The notes: generated by a model from the letters alone, not told the origin. Numbered from the stretch's first letter, positions 1-7,509 are shown. The stretch is DNA of 27,576 bases from an uncultured Lachnospiraceae bacterium (GCA_910587715.1 CAJUMV010000051.1:1-27576); one strand, 5' to 3'. Numbers and translations are program-made.

Positions 1-19
1 GGGGAGATTTTATTTTGTC

Positions 20-32
20 AAAGTTCAATTTT
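20..32. repeat. Left arm of a 13-bp inverted repeat flanking the acetyltransferase gene
   Basis: AAAGTTCAATTTT here is the exact reverse complement of positions 453-465. It touches the stop codon of the shortened acetyltransferase gene. It is AT-rich and short, so chance is possible. Confidence 0.4.
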
Positions 33-436
33 CATTCTCTATAGGAATGCTTGTCGGCATAAGCAATGCAGGCATTCAGATTCAGAATATGCTGTGCCCG
101 GGAAATTTCCTCCAGCGCCTCATAGAGCCTGCGCCCGATTCCAAGCCCGCGCTTATCCTCCTTCACATAAATAGAAACCTCCACCGCCCAATCATAGGCA
201 GCTCTGCCCTTAAAGACGCCTGTGTAAGCATAGCCTAACAGTTCTCCGCCCTTCTCCGCCACAATATAAGGATATCTTTTCAGCGTGTTTTCTATTCTTT
301 GTTGAAAATCGCTTACACCCGGCACCTCATACTCAAACGTGATTGCCGTATTTTTAACGTAAGGCGTATAGATTTCCAGAAGCGCCTGCGCGTCTAAGAC
401 ATCGGCTGTCCTGATTTTGATATCACTAGGAAGCAT
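32..436 (-). CDS. GNAT N-acetyltransferase, phosphinothricin-acetyltransferase-like, C-terminally shortened
   Basis: This is a cytoplasmic acetyl-CoA-dependent N-acetyltransferase of the PAT/MnaT type, a family that usually acetylates small amine or amino-acid-like substrates. The N-terminal IRTA-D---ALLEIY segment and residues 30-37 (TAITFEYE) are typical. The acetyl-CoA pyrophosphate loop is R96-G-L-G-I-G101 after the beta-strand VEVSIYV. The ATG at 436 follows AAGGAGG at 441-447. The protein is 134 residues, whereas relatives are about 160-180. It stops soon after LNLNACIAYADKH, so the last strands of the GNAT fold, normally including an 'F-x-x-x-G-F/Y' stretch, are missing. A 13-bp inverted repeat brackets the gene. 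It may be a remnant or a truncated but expressed protein. Fold assignment is strong; substrate is unknown. Confidence 0.75.
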   Translation of the reverse strand: MLPSDIKIRTADVLDAQALLEIYTPYVKNTAITFEYEVPGVSDFQQRIENTLKRYPYIVAEKGGELLGYAYTGVFKGRAAYDWAVEVSIYVKEDKRGLGIGRRLYEALEEISRAQHILNLNACIAYADKHSYRE

Positions 437-452
437 CGCTCCTCCTTAAGAA

Positions 453-465
453 AAAATTGAACTTT
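453..465. repeat. Right arm of a 13-bp inverted repeat flanking the acetyltransferase gene
   Basis: AAAATTGAACTTT is the exact reverse complement of positions 20-32. It lies just upstream of the acetyltransferase ribosome binding site, so the two arms enclose the whole gene. Confidence 0.4.
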
Positions 466-482
466 TCACATTTTTTATTCTT

Positions 483-511
483 AGTGTAACATAGTACTAT
501 AATAAAAACAA
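483..511 (-). promoter_or_regulatory. Predicted sigma-A promoter of the acetyltransferase gene
   Basis: On the minus strand, TTGTTT (506-511) and TACACT (483-488) are separated by exactly 17 nt. The -10 is only a 4/6 match. The spacer contains the palindrome ATAGTACTAT, so a bound repressor would occlude RNA polymerase. Confidence 0.45.
491..500. promoter_or_regulatory. Candidate operator ATAGTACTAT, site 1
   Basis: This perfect 10-bp palindrome lies in the -35/-10 spacer of the acetyltransferase promoter. The identical 10-mer recurs at 1255-1264 in the promoter of the FMN-barrel gene. Read in each gene's direction, the match extends to TATAGTACTAT. The XRE regulator encoded between the two sites is the obvious candidate ligand, by inference. 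Confidence 0.5.
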
Positions 512-748
512 TTTCCTCACAGGCAATCCACTTCATGTTCTGTTGCAATTAACTATATATTAATTTTATTTCCATATTCCACCATATTTTATGCGGTACG
601 TTTATTTTACTTTTTTCTACATTAAAATGCGATACAGTTAAAATATCGATATAACTATTTAAGTAACACAGTAACCCGCAGACCCCTTGCGGCTCTGCCC
701 TACTTTCAGAAAAAGACCAATGCATCCTGCTTTGGTATGGAGAAAACA

Positions 749-1108
749 ATGCAATTTGGTGAATTTTTAGCGAAACTGCGAAAAGAAAAAGGATGCCTGC
801 AGAAAGAAGTTGCCGCCTATCTGAACGTGACTGTGGCGACTGTCTCCAACTATGAAAAAGGCGTACATACCCCTGACCTCAACACCCTGATTAAGCTTGC
901 GGACTTTTACGACGTATCCACGGATTTTCTTTTACAGCGCACCCGGTACCGCGCGAGCATCAGCACGCTGAACAAGCGTCTTTCCGCAGACTATACCGTC
1001 AGCGACCTTATGAATGTAACACTGGAGCTCGACCATCAAAATACCGCCGCTCTTTTGGACTACTATGAACTGCTGGCGCTCAGAAATTCTGTTAATCGTG
1101 TGACATAA
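749..1108 (+). CDS. XRE-family transcriptional regulator (short HTH protein)
   Basis: This is a DNA-binding regulator of the Cro/C1 type. Residues about 5-62 form a complete HTH_3 domain: LAKLRKEKGCLQKEVAAYLNV, then VTVATVSNYEKGVHTPDLNTLIKLADFYDVSTDFLL, with the recognition helix near VATVSNYEKG. The remaining ~57 residues are a helical tail (DLMNVTLELDHQNTAALLDYYELLAL), probably for dimerisation. I start at the ATG at 749 because GGAG at 739-742 is well placed for it; an in-frame ATG at 737 overlaps that site and would add four residues. The gene sits between two promoters that share the ATAGTACTAT palindrome, which suggests it controls both neighbours. No ligand-binding or peptidase domain is present. 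Confidence 0.88.
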   Translation: MQFGEFLAKLRKEKGCLQKEVAAYLNVTVATVSNYEKGVHTPDLNTLIKLADFYDVSTDFLLQRTRYRASISTLNKRLSADYTVSDLMNVTLELDHQNTAALLDYYELLALRNSVNRVT

Positions 1109-1125
1109 ACGGTTCAGGCAGAAGA

Positions 1126-1148
1126 GGGCATCATATCTGCCCGTTTTT
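1126..1148 (+). terminator. Weak intrinsic terminator after the XRE gene
   Basis: A GGGCA / TGCCC stem with a 7-nt loop (1126-1142) is followed by GTTTTT. The stem is only 5 bp, so termination may be partial. Confidence 0.5.
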
Positions 1149-1238
1149 CCAACAAGGCGGCTGGGCTTATCCTGACCGCTTTGTTTGTGTTACCCAAATT
1201 TAGTTCTGTTATTTCTGTCGTCCGCGCCAAAAAACCCC

Positions 1239-1267
1239 TTGACATTAATACTATATAGTACTATTCT
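1239..1267 (+). promoter_or_regulatory. Predicted sigma-A promoter of the FMN-barrel gene
   Basis: A perfect TTGACA -35 (1239-1244) is followed after 17 nt by TATTCT (1262-1267). A TATAAT lies slightly further on at 1269-1274 but would need a 24-nt spacer. Two overlapping palindromes fill the spacer. Confidence 0.55.
1249..1264. promoter_or_regulatory. Candidate operator site 2: overlapping palindromes TACTATATAGTA and ATAGTACTAT
   Basis: TACTATATAGTA (1249-1260) is a perfect 12-bp palindrome. It overlaps a second perfect palindrome ATAGTACTAT (1255-1264) that is identical to site 1. The pair spans from the spacer into the -10 of the promoter, a typical repressor position. Confidence 0.5.
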
Positions 1268-1393
1268 ATATAATATAAATATAACCACAAAATAAACAAC
1301 CTTTGCAAAGGATATCCAATGCCAAAATATTCAATTTGCAAACAGCTTCTGGGAAAATGTTTACGAATCTTACAGAAAAGGAGGCTCACGAAA

Positions 1394-1828
1394 ATGGAAA
1401 GAAACATGATAAAATCGGGCATACGCGCCTTGCGGGAAAACGCGCAGGTGGCTTATATCGCATCCGTCAACGAGGACGGGTTTCCCCAGATTAAGGGAAT
1501 GCTCACCTTAGAGCACGAAAGCATGAAAATCCACTACTTTTCCACCAACACCAGCTCAAAGCGGGTGGCGCAGTTTATGAAAAACCCGAAAGCGTCCGTG
1601 TACTATGTGGACGACACCAAAGACCAATATAAAGGCGCGCTTTTTACGGGAACGATGGAAGTCTGTACCGACCACGAAACCAAGGCGTTTCTCTGGCGGG
1701 AAGGCTTTGAAATGTATTACCCCAAGGGCGTGGACGACGAGGATTACTGCGTGTATAAGTTTACCGCCGAGACCGTCAACTACTATTACGGTCTGAGCAA
1801 TGTGACGCTTTCGGTGGATGAACTGTAG
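1394..1828 (+). CDS. Pyridoxamine 5'-phosphate oxidase-like FMN-binding split-barrel protein
   Basis: The 144-residue protein has the general-stress-protein-26/PNPOx-like split-barrel layout. Strand AQVAYIASVNEDGFPQIKGM is followed by KIHYFSTNTSSKRVAQFMKNPKASVYYV and a Y-K-G-A-L-F-T-G-T-M-E-V strand. Members of this group bind FMN or a related flavin and act as small reductases or flavin-binding stress proteins; true PdxH is longer. The ATG at 1394 has AGGAGG at 1379-1384. The frame is open upstream to 1319, but that start has no comparable site. Expression is probably driven by the palindrome-bearing promoter at 1239 and ends at the strong terminator at 1829. The substrate cannot be read from sequence. 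Confidence 0.85.
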   Translation: MERNMIKSGIRALRENAQVAYIASVNEDGFPQIKGMLTLEHESMKIHYFSTNTSSKRVAQFMKNPKASVYYVDDTKDQYKGALFTGTMEVCTDHETKAFLWREGFEMYYPKGVDDEDYCVYKFTAETVNYYYGLSNVTLSVDEL

Positions 1829-1849
1829 GGCGGGATTTCCCGCCTTTTT
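1829..1849 (+). terminator. Strong intrinsic terminator of the FMN-barrel gene
   Basis: A 7-bp GGCGGGA / TCCCGCC stem with a 2-nt TT gap (1829-1844) is followed by TTTTT. It begins immediately after the stop codon. Confidence 0.85.
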
Positions 1850-1915
1850 CATCTGTATCTCCTCTTGTTTCTCCATCGTTTCCCGGCAGACATTTCAACC
1901 TCGGCAGGCAATCTT

Positions 1916-3190
1916 TTAACCTCGATACACAACCTTCCCACCGCAGATGGTATAGTTAACCACACCCGGCAGCGTTTCCCCCACAAAGGGCGAGTTCGCC
2001 GCCTTTGAAGCAAATTCCTTTACCACCCACTCTTTCTTCGGGTCAAATACCACCAAATCCGCAGGACCGCCCTCTTTCAGATACCCCGCGTCGAGATGGT
2101 ACAGCCTCGCCGGTGCCAGGCTCATCTTTCCGATTAATTCCATCATAGAAAGATAGCCCTTATCCACCAATTCCCGAATCCCCAGCGACAATGCCGTCTC
2201 CAGCCCGATAATGCCGCTTGGCGCTTCCGTCAACGGCTTTTCCTTTTCCGCTACGCTGTGGGGCGCATGGTCTGTGGCAATCATGTCAATCGTACCGTCC
2301 CGCAGCCCCTCAATAATCGCCAGCCGGTCTGCCTCCTCCCGCAAAGGCGGATTCATCTTCGCAAGCGTTCCATGTCTGATGACAGCCTCCTCCGTCAGTG
2401 TAAAATGATGGGGCGTCGCTTCCGCAAAGATATGGCTGCTCTTCTTTTTCGCCTGCCGTACCAGTTCCACAGCCTCTTTCGTGCTGATATGCTGAATGGA
2501 AAGGTCGGCTTCTTCCTCCATCGCAATCCGCAGGTCCCGTTCCACCATGGAAATCTCCGCTTCTCTGGGCGAGCCGCCTATCCCGTAATGGGCGGCAGCC
2601 TTGCCCGCATTCACACCATTATTTTTGATAAACGCCGGATTTTCCTCATGGAGACTGACCGGTTTCCCGCATTTCGCCGCTATTTGCAGCGCTGCCCGCA
2701 GCAGCGTCTCATCCACCAGGGGGATGCCATCATCGGTAAAGCCTGCTGCCCCCTGCCCACTCAGTGACTCCATATCCGTCAATTCTTTTCCCTGCAGTCC
2801 CATCGTCACATTGGCGCAGGTGTGGACATGAATGCCCGTCTCTTTCCCCTTGTTCCATACATAGGCAAGCGTCTCAAGGTTGTCCACCGCCGGTTTTGTG
2901 TTCGCCATCAGCACCACGGACGTGAAGCCGCCCTTTGCCGCCGCAGCCGCCCCGGTGTGAATATCCTCTTTATGGGTAAAGCCCGGGTCGCGGAAATGCA
3001 CATGCACATCCACCAGACCCGGCGCTACCGTTTGACCGTTCAGGTCAATTATCTCCGTATCATCTGCCGCAAGCGCACCCCGCGGCACAATCTTCGCGAT
3101 TCTCCCGCCCTCCGTATCAATCATAATATCGTAATACCCTTCCGTACCCGACGACGGGTCGAGCATATATCCGTTTTTTAATATAAGCAT
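1916..3190 (-). CDS. pyrC: Dihydroorotase (class I type, zinc amidohydrolase)
   Basis: Catalyses reversible cyclisation of N-carbamoyl-aspartate to dihydroorotate in cytosolic de novo pyrimidine synthesis. The 424-residue length fits bacterial dihydroorotase of the PyrC/AllB superfamily. Visible landmarks are the metal site DVHVHFRDPG (His63, His65), MANTKP at 95-100, D153-D154-G, H181, IQH234, EATPHH near 257-262, and the catalytic Asp in IATDHAPH (D307). The ATG at 3190 has AAGGATG just upstream. A TTG at 3217 in the same frame lacks a ribosome site and would add nine residues. It follows the small PrcB-like gene with a ~60-nt gap, so co-transcription is possible. No other pyr gene lies nearby, so here pyrC is detached from a pyr operon. 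Confidence 0.95.
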   Translation of the reverse strand: MLILKNGYMLDPSSGTEGYYDIMIDTEGGRIAKIVPRGALAADDTEIIDLNGQTVAPGLVDVHVHFRDPGFTHKEDIHTGAAAAAKGGFTSVVLMANTKPAVDNLETLAYVWNKGKETGIHVHTCANVTMGLQGKELTDMESLSGQGAAGFTDDGIPLVDETLLRAALQIAAKCGKPVSLHEENPAFIKNNGVNAGKAAAHYGIGGSPREAEISMVERDLRIAMEEEADLSIQHISTKEAVELVRQAKKKSSHIFAEATPHHFTLTEEAVIRHGTLAKMNPPLREEADRLAIIEGLRDGTIDMIATDHAPHSVAEKEKPLTEAPSGIIGLETALSLGIRELVDKGYLSMMELIGKMSLAPARLYHLDAGYLKEGGPADLVVFDPKKEWVVKEFASKAANSPFVGETLPGVVNYTICGGKVVYRG

Positions 3191-3250
3191 CTTTTCATCC
3201 TTTCCGTAATCTGACAACGTCTGTCCTGCGCTCCCATATGTACATAAAAT

Positions 3251-3679
3251 CTACTCAAACACCACCGGCTTCTGCGAAAACTCCGTCTTCACCACCACAT
3301 AAGGGTAGCTTTCCACGGGCTTGCTCTTCTCCTCCGGCGACGGTCCGATGAGATTGGTGTCGATATAGACCGCATTTGCCGTCTCATACAGGTCGTTCAC
3401 CGCAATACTGTAGCCGCCCGTCTGCTGCGTTCCGTACCCCACACAAATATAGAGAAACCCCTGGTCCTCAAAGGTCAGCTTAAACGTATCCGCCTTCCGC
3501 TCCTCAATTTTTAAAAGAAGCTCCTCCGGAATATTATCCTCCGCTATCACCGTGTAATCCAAATCTTTGATTTTCTCCATAGGGTTCTGCTTCTGCCCGC
3601 AGGAATACACCGCAAAGCACAGCAGGCATACCAGCCCTATGCTGACGATTCTCCTCTGATACTCGCTCAATTCAGCCAT
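3251..3679 (-). CDS. Small PrcB-like (PrcB_C domain) lipoprotein or membrane-anchored protein
   Basis: A 142-residue protein with one N-terminal hydrophobic stretch (residues 11-26) that ends at Cys27 in AVYSC. This could be a lipoprotein site, although the lipobox is poor. The rest resembles the PrcB C-terminal domain: a short N-terminal strand-helix, then QGFLYICVGYGTQQTGGYSIAVNDLYETANAVYIDTNLIGPS, a G-G-Y-S-I pattern seen in that family. The segment KSKPVESYPYVVVKTE resembles the family's closing strand. PrcB was named as a subunit of a Treponema protease complex, but most members are uncharacterised. Two ATGs are adjacent; GGAGG at 3685-3689 is 5 nt from the ATG at 3679 and too close to the one at 3682. 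It lies upstream of pyrC and diverges from plsC. Confidence 0.65.
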   Translation of the reverse strand: MAELSEYQRRIVSIGLVCLLCFAVYSCGQKQNPMEKIKDLDYTVIAEDNIPEELLLKIEERKADTFKLTFEDQGFLYICVGYGTQQTGGYSIAVNDLYETANAVYIDTNLIGPSPEEKSKPVESYPYVVVKTEFSQKPVVFE

Positions 3680-3727
3680 CATTTCCTCCGCACATTCTCT
3701 TACTATCTAATTTATTATGCGAAGGCA

Positions 3728-3757
3728 TTGTCTATTCCTATAGAATAATGCTATACT
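3728..3757 (+). promoter_or_regulatory. Predicted sigma-A promoter of plsC
   Basis: TTGTCT (3728-3733) and TATACT (3752-3757) are separated by 18 nt, about 38 bp upstream of the plsC start. An imperfect inverted repeat (ATTCC-TATA-GAAT) lies in the spacer. Confidence 0.5.
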
Positions 3758-3794
3758 TAGTACAAAATCATTAAAACACAGAAAGGTTTTCCCT

Positions 3795-4529
3795 ATGATA
3801 CGTCTGATATTAGTTGCCACCTTCGTTGTTCTGTTCCTGATTTTCAGCATTCCGCTTTTAATCATGGAATATTTCCTCGGAAAGTTTAACCAGAGCGCCA
3901 AGGATAAAAGCTCGCTTGCCATTGTCAACTGGGCGTTTCGCTGCGTCCTTTTCCTGTCGGGCGTGTCCGTCACCGCAATCGGGGAAGAGAATGTTCCGAA
4001 GGATGTCCCCTTGCTGTATATCGGAAACCACCGAAGCTATTTCGACATTATCATGACCTATGTGCGTGTTCCCAGACCCACGGGATATATCGCAAAAATC
4101 GGCATGTTAAAGGTGCCGCTTCTCTCAAACTGGATGAAAAACCTGCACTGTCTTTTCCTTGACAGAAAGGATATCAAGCAGGGCATGAAAACCATTCTCA
4201 CGGCGGTGGAAAAAGTAAAATCCGGCATCTCCATCTGTATCTTCCCCGAGGGAAGCCGCAGCAGCGAACCGGACACCTTTCTGCCCTTCCACGGCGGCAG
4301 CTTTAAGATTGCCGAGAAGTCCGGCTGTCCCATCGTCCCCATAAGCATCAACAACGCCGAGCAGGTATGGGAAGCACACCTGCCGAAAATCAGAAAAACC
4401 CATGTCATCATCGAATACGGCAAACCCATCTACCTAAAAGACCTCGACAAAGACCAAAAACACCACATCGACGACACGGTGCTGTCAATTATTAAGGAAA
4501 TGTATTTTAAAAACAAAGAATTTGTGTAA
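3795..4529 (+). CDS. plsC: 1-acyl-sn-glycerol-3-phosphate acyltransferase
   Basis: Transfers an acyl chain to lysophosphatidic acid to form phosphatidic acid, the membrane phospholipid precursor. The 244-residue protein has an N-terminal membrane anchor (residues 3-28), then the PlsC catalytic domain. The acyltransferase H-x4-D motif is H79-R-S-Y-F-D84, the phosphate-binding F-P-E-G-S-R-S is at 150-156, and the CPIVPISI strand follows. The length matches clostridial PlsC. The start has AGAAAGG upstream. It is the only plus-strand gene in the central part of the window and appears to be a single-gene unit with its own promoter; its 3' end faces the GH9-like gene, with structured repeat copy 1 between them. 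It could be a paralogue with different acyl preference, because several PlsC-like proteins often coexist. Confidence 0.93.
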   Translation: MIRLILVATFVVLFLIFSIPLLIMEYFLGKFNQSAKDKSSLAIVNWAFRCVLFLSGVSVTAIGEENVPKDVPLLYIGNHRSYFDIIMTYVRVPRPTGYIAKIGMLKVPLLSNWMKNLHCLFLDRKDIKQGMKTILTAVEKVKSGISICIFPEGSRSSEPDTFLPFHGGSFKIAEKSGCPIVPISINNAEQVWEAHLPKIRKTHVIIEYGKPIYLKDLDKDQKHHIDDTVLSIIKEMYFKNKEFV

Positions 4530-4541
4530 GTTTATCATTCA

Positions 4542-4638
4542 TGCGGAGAATACCGTCCTTTGGTATTCTCCCACGCGAAACATAGAACTTCTTAACGAAG
4601 CAGCCTCTGCTGCTGAGTTTTAGAAGTTCTTTTCGCGT
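4542..4638. repeat. Structured intergenic element, copy 1
   Basis: A 97-bp element between the convergent plsC and GH9-like genes. Read on the plus strand, hairpin A is a perfect 10-bp stem (4545-4554 with 4562-4571, GGAGAATACC / GGTATTCTCC). A long second hairpin follows: an 8-bp ACGCGAAA / TTTCGCGT stem (4573-4580, 4631-4638), a 3-nt CAT bulge, a 9-bp AGAACTTCT / AGAAGTTCT stem (4584-4592, 4622-4630), AAC/GTT pairs, tandem GA/GA, then AGCAGC-CTCT-GCTGCT. Copy 2 at 15956-16053 has the same layout with compensatory changes. There is no T-run, so it is not a normal terminator. It ends 2 nt from the GH9-like stop codon. Confidence 0.85.
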
Positions 4639-4640
4639 TG

Positions 4641-6266
4641 TTATTCTTCCCCCACCACCAGCTCATCATCCATAATAGCCGCAAGCAAAAGGAAAAACTC
4701 CGCGTTCTGGTCAACCTGATTCATAATCCCAAGGCTTGCATCCACATCACAGTAATTGCGCCCGCCCACGCCGTCCAGATAGGATAAGGACTGCAGATTT
4801 CGTCCCAGCATATAATGGACATGATTTTCCAATACCGTCGCATACTCATGGTTCGTGATGATATAATCCACCACGGCAAGTCTCGTCATGTCCCGCAAAA
4901 GCCCGGCATTACCGCCCTGCTTCTCATCCGTATTCACCAGCAGCTTGGAATCCTTAGACGCATAGGAAATCGTTTCTCCCTTGCGCATCAGGCTCTGCGT
5001 CACAGCTTCACACAAATTCATATCCACCTTCTGTTTTGTGGAGAGATAAGTCACACATCCCCAGAACACATAATCATTTTCTAAATCCAAATCCGGATTC
5101 TGCGTCAGGTAGGACTTCACCACGTTGTGATACTGATAGCTCCCCGTAGCGCGGTAAAGCTCCGCCGCCGCAAAGAAATACTGTTCCTGCGACACATCCG
5201 CCAGATACTTCTCCACATACCGGTACGCCCTGTCCGAAGCCTGCAGGCAAAGGGTCGCGAAATCCCTGTCATAGCTCTGGTAGAGATAGCTGAATTTCGC
5301 CATGGCCGCCGCATAGTGAATGGTCGCCTCCATGGTAATCCCGTCTATATAGAGAATATAACCCATATTCTTATTATCCACCGAACTGACGGAAGCATAT
5401 ACCGCCCCGCTTGTGTCCTGCATCTTGAGCAGCCAGTCGATTTCATACTTTACCTCGTCGAGCACATCGGGAATCCCGTTTCCGCTCTCCGGTATCCCCA
5501 TATCATCGCCCATATCATCCGGGTAAAGCTCGTAAGCAAGCAGCAGGTTATTTACCGCCTGACACCCTCTTGTCACATCCCGGCTTCCAATCTCGTCCAC
5601 ATGCCAGCCGCCCGACACATCCCGCTTAATCATTGCCTCCTCTTTCATCTGCGCTTGTCTGGAATGACAGGCATTATGCGCCGCTTCCCCGGCAAGCTCG
5701 GAAGAAAGCGTCAGTCCGCATCGGTTAAAATAATACTGCTTAAACACCTTGTTTAAAAGCGCCTTGTAAGGTTCTTCCGCAATCTCAAAGGCGTAGGAGC
5801 GTCCAATCGAAGCCGCCTGTATGTAATATGTCCCAACCGTCTTAAATTCCGTAAAATCCGCATAGCTGATATGGGCGTTTACGGCAGGGTCATACCCCTT
5901 ACGCTCAATCTTGCCTGTGTAGACCTCTCTACCGCTGTCGGCATCCAGAATAGAAAAGGTTTCCGGCGGTGTCTCCCCGTTTATCATTGCCAGCTTCTTG
6001 CTGCCGACGGCATACCCCACCTGGTCTACAAGAATGCTCGGCAGGCTCTCCGGCACTTCATAATCGAACTCCGGCGAAAGCCCAAGACTGGTAAACTCGT
6101 CCGTCTCCTCCTTGCCTGTCGGCGGCTCCATCTGAAAATCCTGCAGACTGCCGCAGCCTGTCACCGCCGTAAGCAGAAGGGTAAGGACGAGAACCCCGCC
6201 TGTTATTCTTTTTAAAACCGCACTCTTTCCCATAATTGCTTTCCCGATTGTCTTTTTTCTGCGCAT
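4641..6266 (-). CDS. GH9-like lipoprotein with degenerate active site
   Basis: A 541-residue (alpha/alpha)6-barrel protein related to glycoside hydrolase family 9. The lipoprotein signal ends LLTAVTGC38. An Ig-like CelD_N domain follows at about 76-165 (ILVDQVGYAVGSKKLAMI), then the GH9-like domain (GGWHVDEIGSRDV at 219-231; GNGIPDVLDEVKYEIDWLLKMQD). The family motif GGWYDAGDYGKY has become GGWHVDEIGSRDV, so both DAGD aspartates are gone. The C-terminal NE acid is N516-Q517, and the PHHR segment is absent. By family knowledge it should be unable to hydrolyse cellulose normally; it may bind glycans or have another activity. An alternative ATG at 6233 gives a more typical short signal peptide. 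Neither start has a strong ribosome site. It lies downstream of the amidohydrolase gene. Confidence 0.8.
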   Translation of the reverse strand: MRRKKTIGKAIMGKSAVLKRITGGVLVLTLLLTAVTGCGSLQDFQMEPPTGKEETDEFTSLGLSPEFDYEVPESLPSILVDQVGYAVGSKKLAMINGETPPETFSILDADSGREVYTGKIERKGYDPAVNAHISYADFTEFKTVGTYYIQAASIGRSYAFEIAEEPYKALLNKVFKQYYFNRCGLTLSSELAGEAAHNACHSRQAQMKEEAMIKRDVSGGWHVDEIGSRDVTRGCQAVNNLLLAYELYPDDMGDDMGIPESGNGIPDVLDEVKYEIDWLLKMQDTSGAVYASVSSVDNKNMGYILYIDGITMEATIHYAAAMAKFSYLYQSYDRDFATLCLQASDRAYRYVEKYLADVSQEQYFFAAAELYRATGSYQYHNVVKSYLTQNPDLDLENDYVFWGCVTYLSTKQKVDMNLCEAVTQSLMRKGETISYASKDSKLLVNTDEKQGGNAGLLRDMTRLAVVDYIITNHEYATVLENHVHYMLGRNLQSLSYLDGVGGRNYCDVDASLGIMNQVDQNAEFFLLLAAIMDDELVVGEE

Positions 6267-6345
6267 CCGTTACTTATCCAGTTTAACACATTTTCCGCCA
6301 TAGTAACAGATGGCATTTTCCAGTAAAAATCATGGGAGAAATCAT

Positions 6346-7509
6346 TTAGAACGAAGTGTCGCTTTCCTCCGACGAATACACAATTTCACCGTTAATGAGC
6401 GTATATCGTGTTTTGGTAAATACCTCCATGGGATTTCCGGCAAAAATCGCGATATCAGCGTCCTTTCCCGGCGCGAGGCTGCCTACCCGCTCGTCCACGC
6501 CGCAGATTTTCGCCGCGTTAATGGTGATGGAGCGAAGCCCCTCCTCGGGAGACATGCCTGCTTTCACCGCAAGTCCCGCACAGATTGGCAGAAACTGGAT
6601 TTTGGAAACGGGGTGGTCCGTGGTAATGGCAGTTAAAATCCCATGCCCGGACAGAAGCCCCGCCGTCTTAAATGCCATGTTCTGCACCTCAATCTTATTG
6701 CGGCTCGCCATATCGGGACCAACAATCGCCGGAAAACCCGCTGCCTTTAATTCCTCCATGATCAGATGCCCCTCGCTGCAGTGGTCTAACGTCATCCGCA
6801 GATGAAATTCTTTGGCAATACGCACAGCCGTCAAGATATCATCGGCACGGTGTGCATGAGCCTTTAAGGGGATTTCTCCTCGCAGAACGGGAAGCCAGCA
6901 CTCATAGCGAAAGTCCTTCTCCGCGTCCTTATTCTTTTCCCGCTTCTCCCGGTATGCCGCCGCCTTAGTCAGCTCTTCCCGCAAAAGTGCGGCAATCGCC
7001 ATGCGGGTGGAGGGGGATACCCCCTGCCCCGAATAATTTACCTTTGGATTCTCTCCGAAAGCCACCTTCATGGCGGCGGGCGCCTTTACTATCATATTGT
7101 CGACGCATCTGCCGTGAGTCTTTACGAAAGCAAACTGTCCGCCCACCACGTTAGCGCTTCCCGGTCCGATCATCGCGGCGGTAATCCCCGCCTGCATGGC
7201 GTCCCTAAATGCCGCATCCATGGGATTAATCGCGTCAATGGCGCGCAGATACGGCGTGACTGGGTTCACATTCTCATTACAGTCGTCCCCCTCCATTCCC
7301 TTTTTCTCCTCGGTGATTCCCATATGACAGTGCGCCTCGATAATCCCCGGCATCACCAGACCGCCCTCCACATCGAGGACTTGTCCCTCCGTCTGCGGAC
7401 AGTCCTTCATATCCCCCAGAGCCGCAATCTTCCCATTCCGGATCTCAACATATCCGTCCGCAAAATCGCGCCCTTCCATGGTCTTTATATTGCCGTGTAC
7501 AATATACAT
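6346..7509 (-). CDS. Amidohydrolase family protein (imidazolonepropionase/isoaspartyl-dipeptidase-like)
   Basis: A 387-residue metal-dependent hydrolase of the TIM-barrel amidohydrolase superfamily with flanking beta-sandwich segments (MYIVHGNIKTMEG..; KDADIAIFAGNPME at the end). The metal ligands look intact: H60-x-H62 in GIIEAHCHMG, KAHAHRADD (His218, His220), LDHCSEGH (His243, His248) and the catalytic Asp298 in ITTDHP. It lacks family-specific signs that would fix the substrate; cyclic amide or N-acyl/peptide-like substrates are the usual range. The ATG at 7509 has GGAGG at 7516-7520; the longer frame to 7551 lacks a site. Its 5' leader contains the large inverted structure at 7534-7725, which could affect expression. 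Confidence 0.87.
   Translation of the reverse strand: MYIVHGNIKTMEGRDFADGYVEIRNGKIAALGDMKDCPQTEGQVLDVEGGLVMPGIIEAHCHMGITEEKKGMEGDDCNENVNPVTPYLRAIDAINPMDAAFRDAMQAGITAAMIGPGSANVVGGQFAFVKTHGRCVDNMIVKAPAAMKVAFGENPKVNYSGQGVSPSTRMAIAALLREELTKAAAYREKREKNKDAEKDFRYECWLPVLRGEIPLKAHAHRADDILTAVRIAKEFHLRMTLDHCSEGHLIMEELKAAGFPAIVGPDMASRNKIEVQNMAFKTAGLLSGHGILTAITTDHPVSKIQFLPICAGLAVKAGMSPEEGLRSITINAAKICGVDERVGSLAPGKDADIAIFAGNPMEVFTKTRYTLINGEIVYSSEESDTSF

Larger units (their letters stand above)
437..748. other. 312-bp intergenic region between acetyltransferase and XRE regulator
   Basis: This AT-rich divergent intergenic region has no credible gene. It holds the right arm of the 13-bp inverted repeat (453-465), a leftward promoter with a palindrome in its spacer (483-511), and a second 10-bp palindrome ATATCGATAT at 643-652. 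The second palindrome lies about 100 bp upstream of the XRE start and may belong to that gene's control region. I could not find a convincing -35/-10 pair for the XRE gene itself. Confidence 0.5.

Noticed and set aside
549..749. 66-residue minus-strand open frame in the XRE upstream region
   Set aside because: No recognisable domain, no good ribosome site, and it spans the AT-rich control region.
4545..4571. Perfect 10-bp hairpin after plsC as an intrinsic terminator
   Set aside because: No T-run follows on either strand. The matching hairpin at 15959-15986 lies in a different gene context but the same repeat architecture, so it is treated as part of the structured element.
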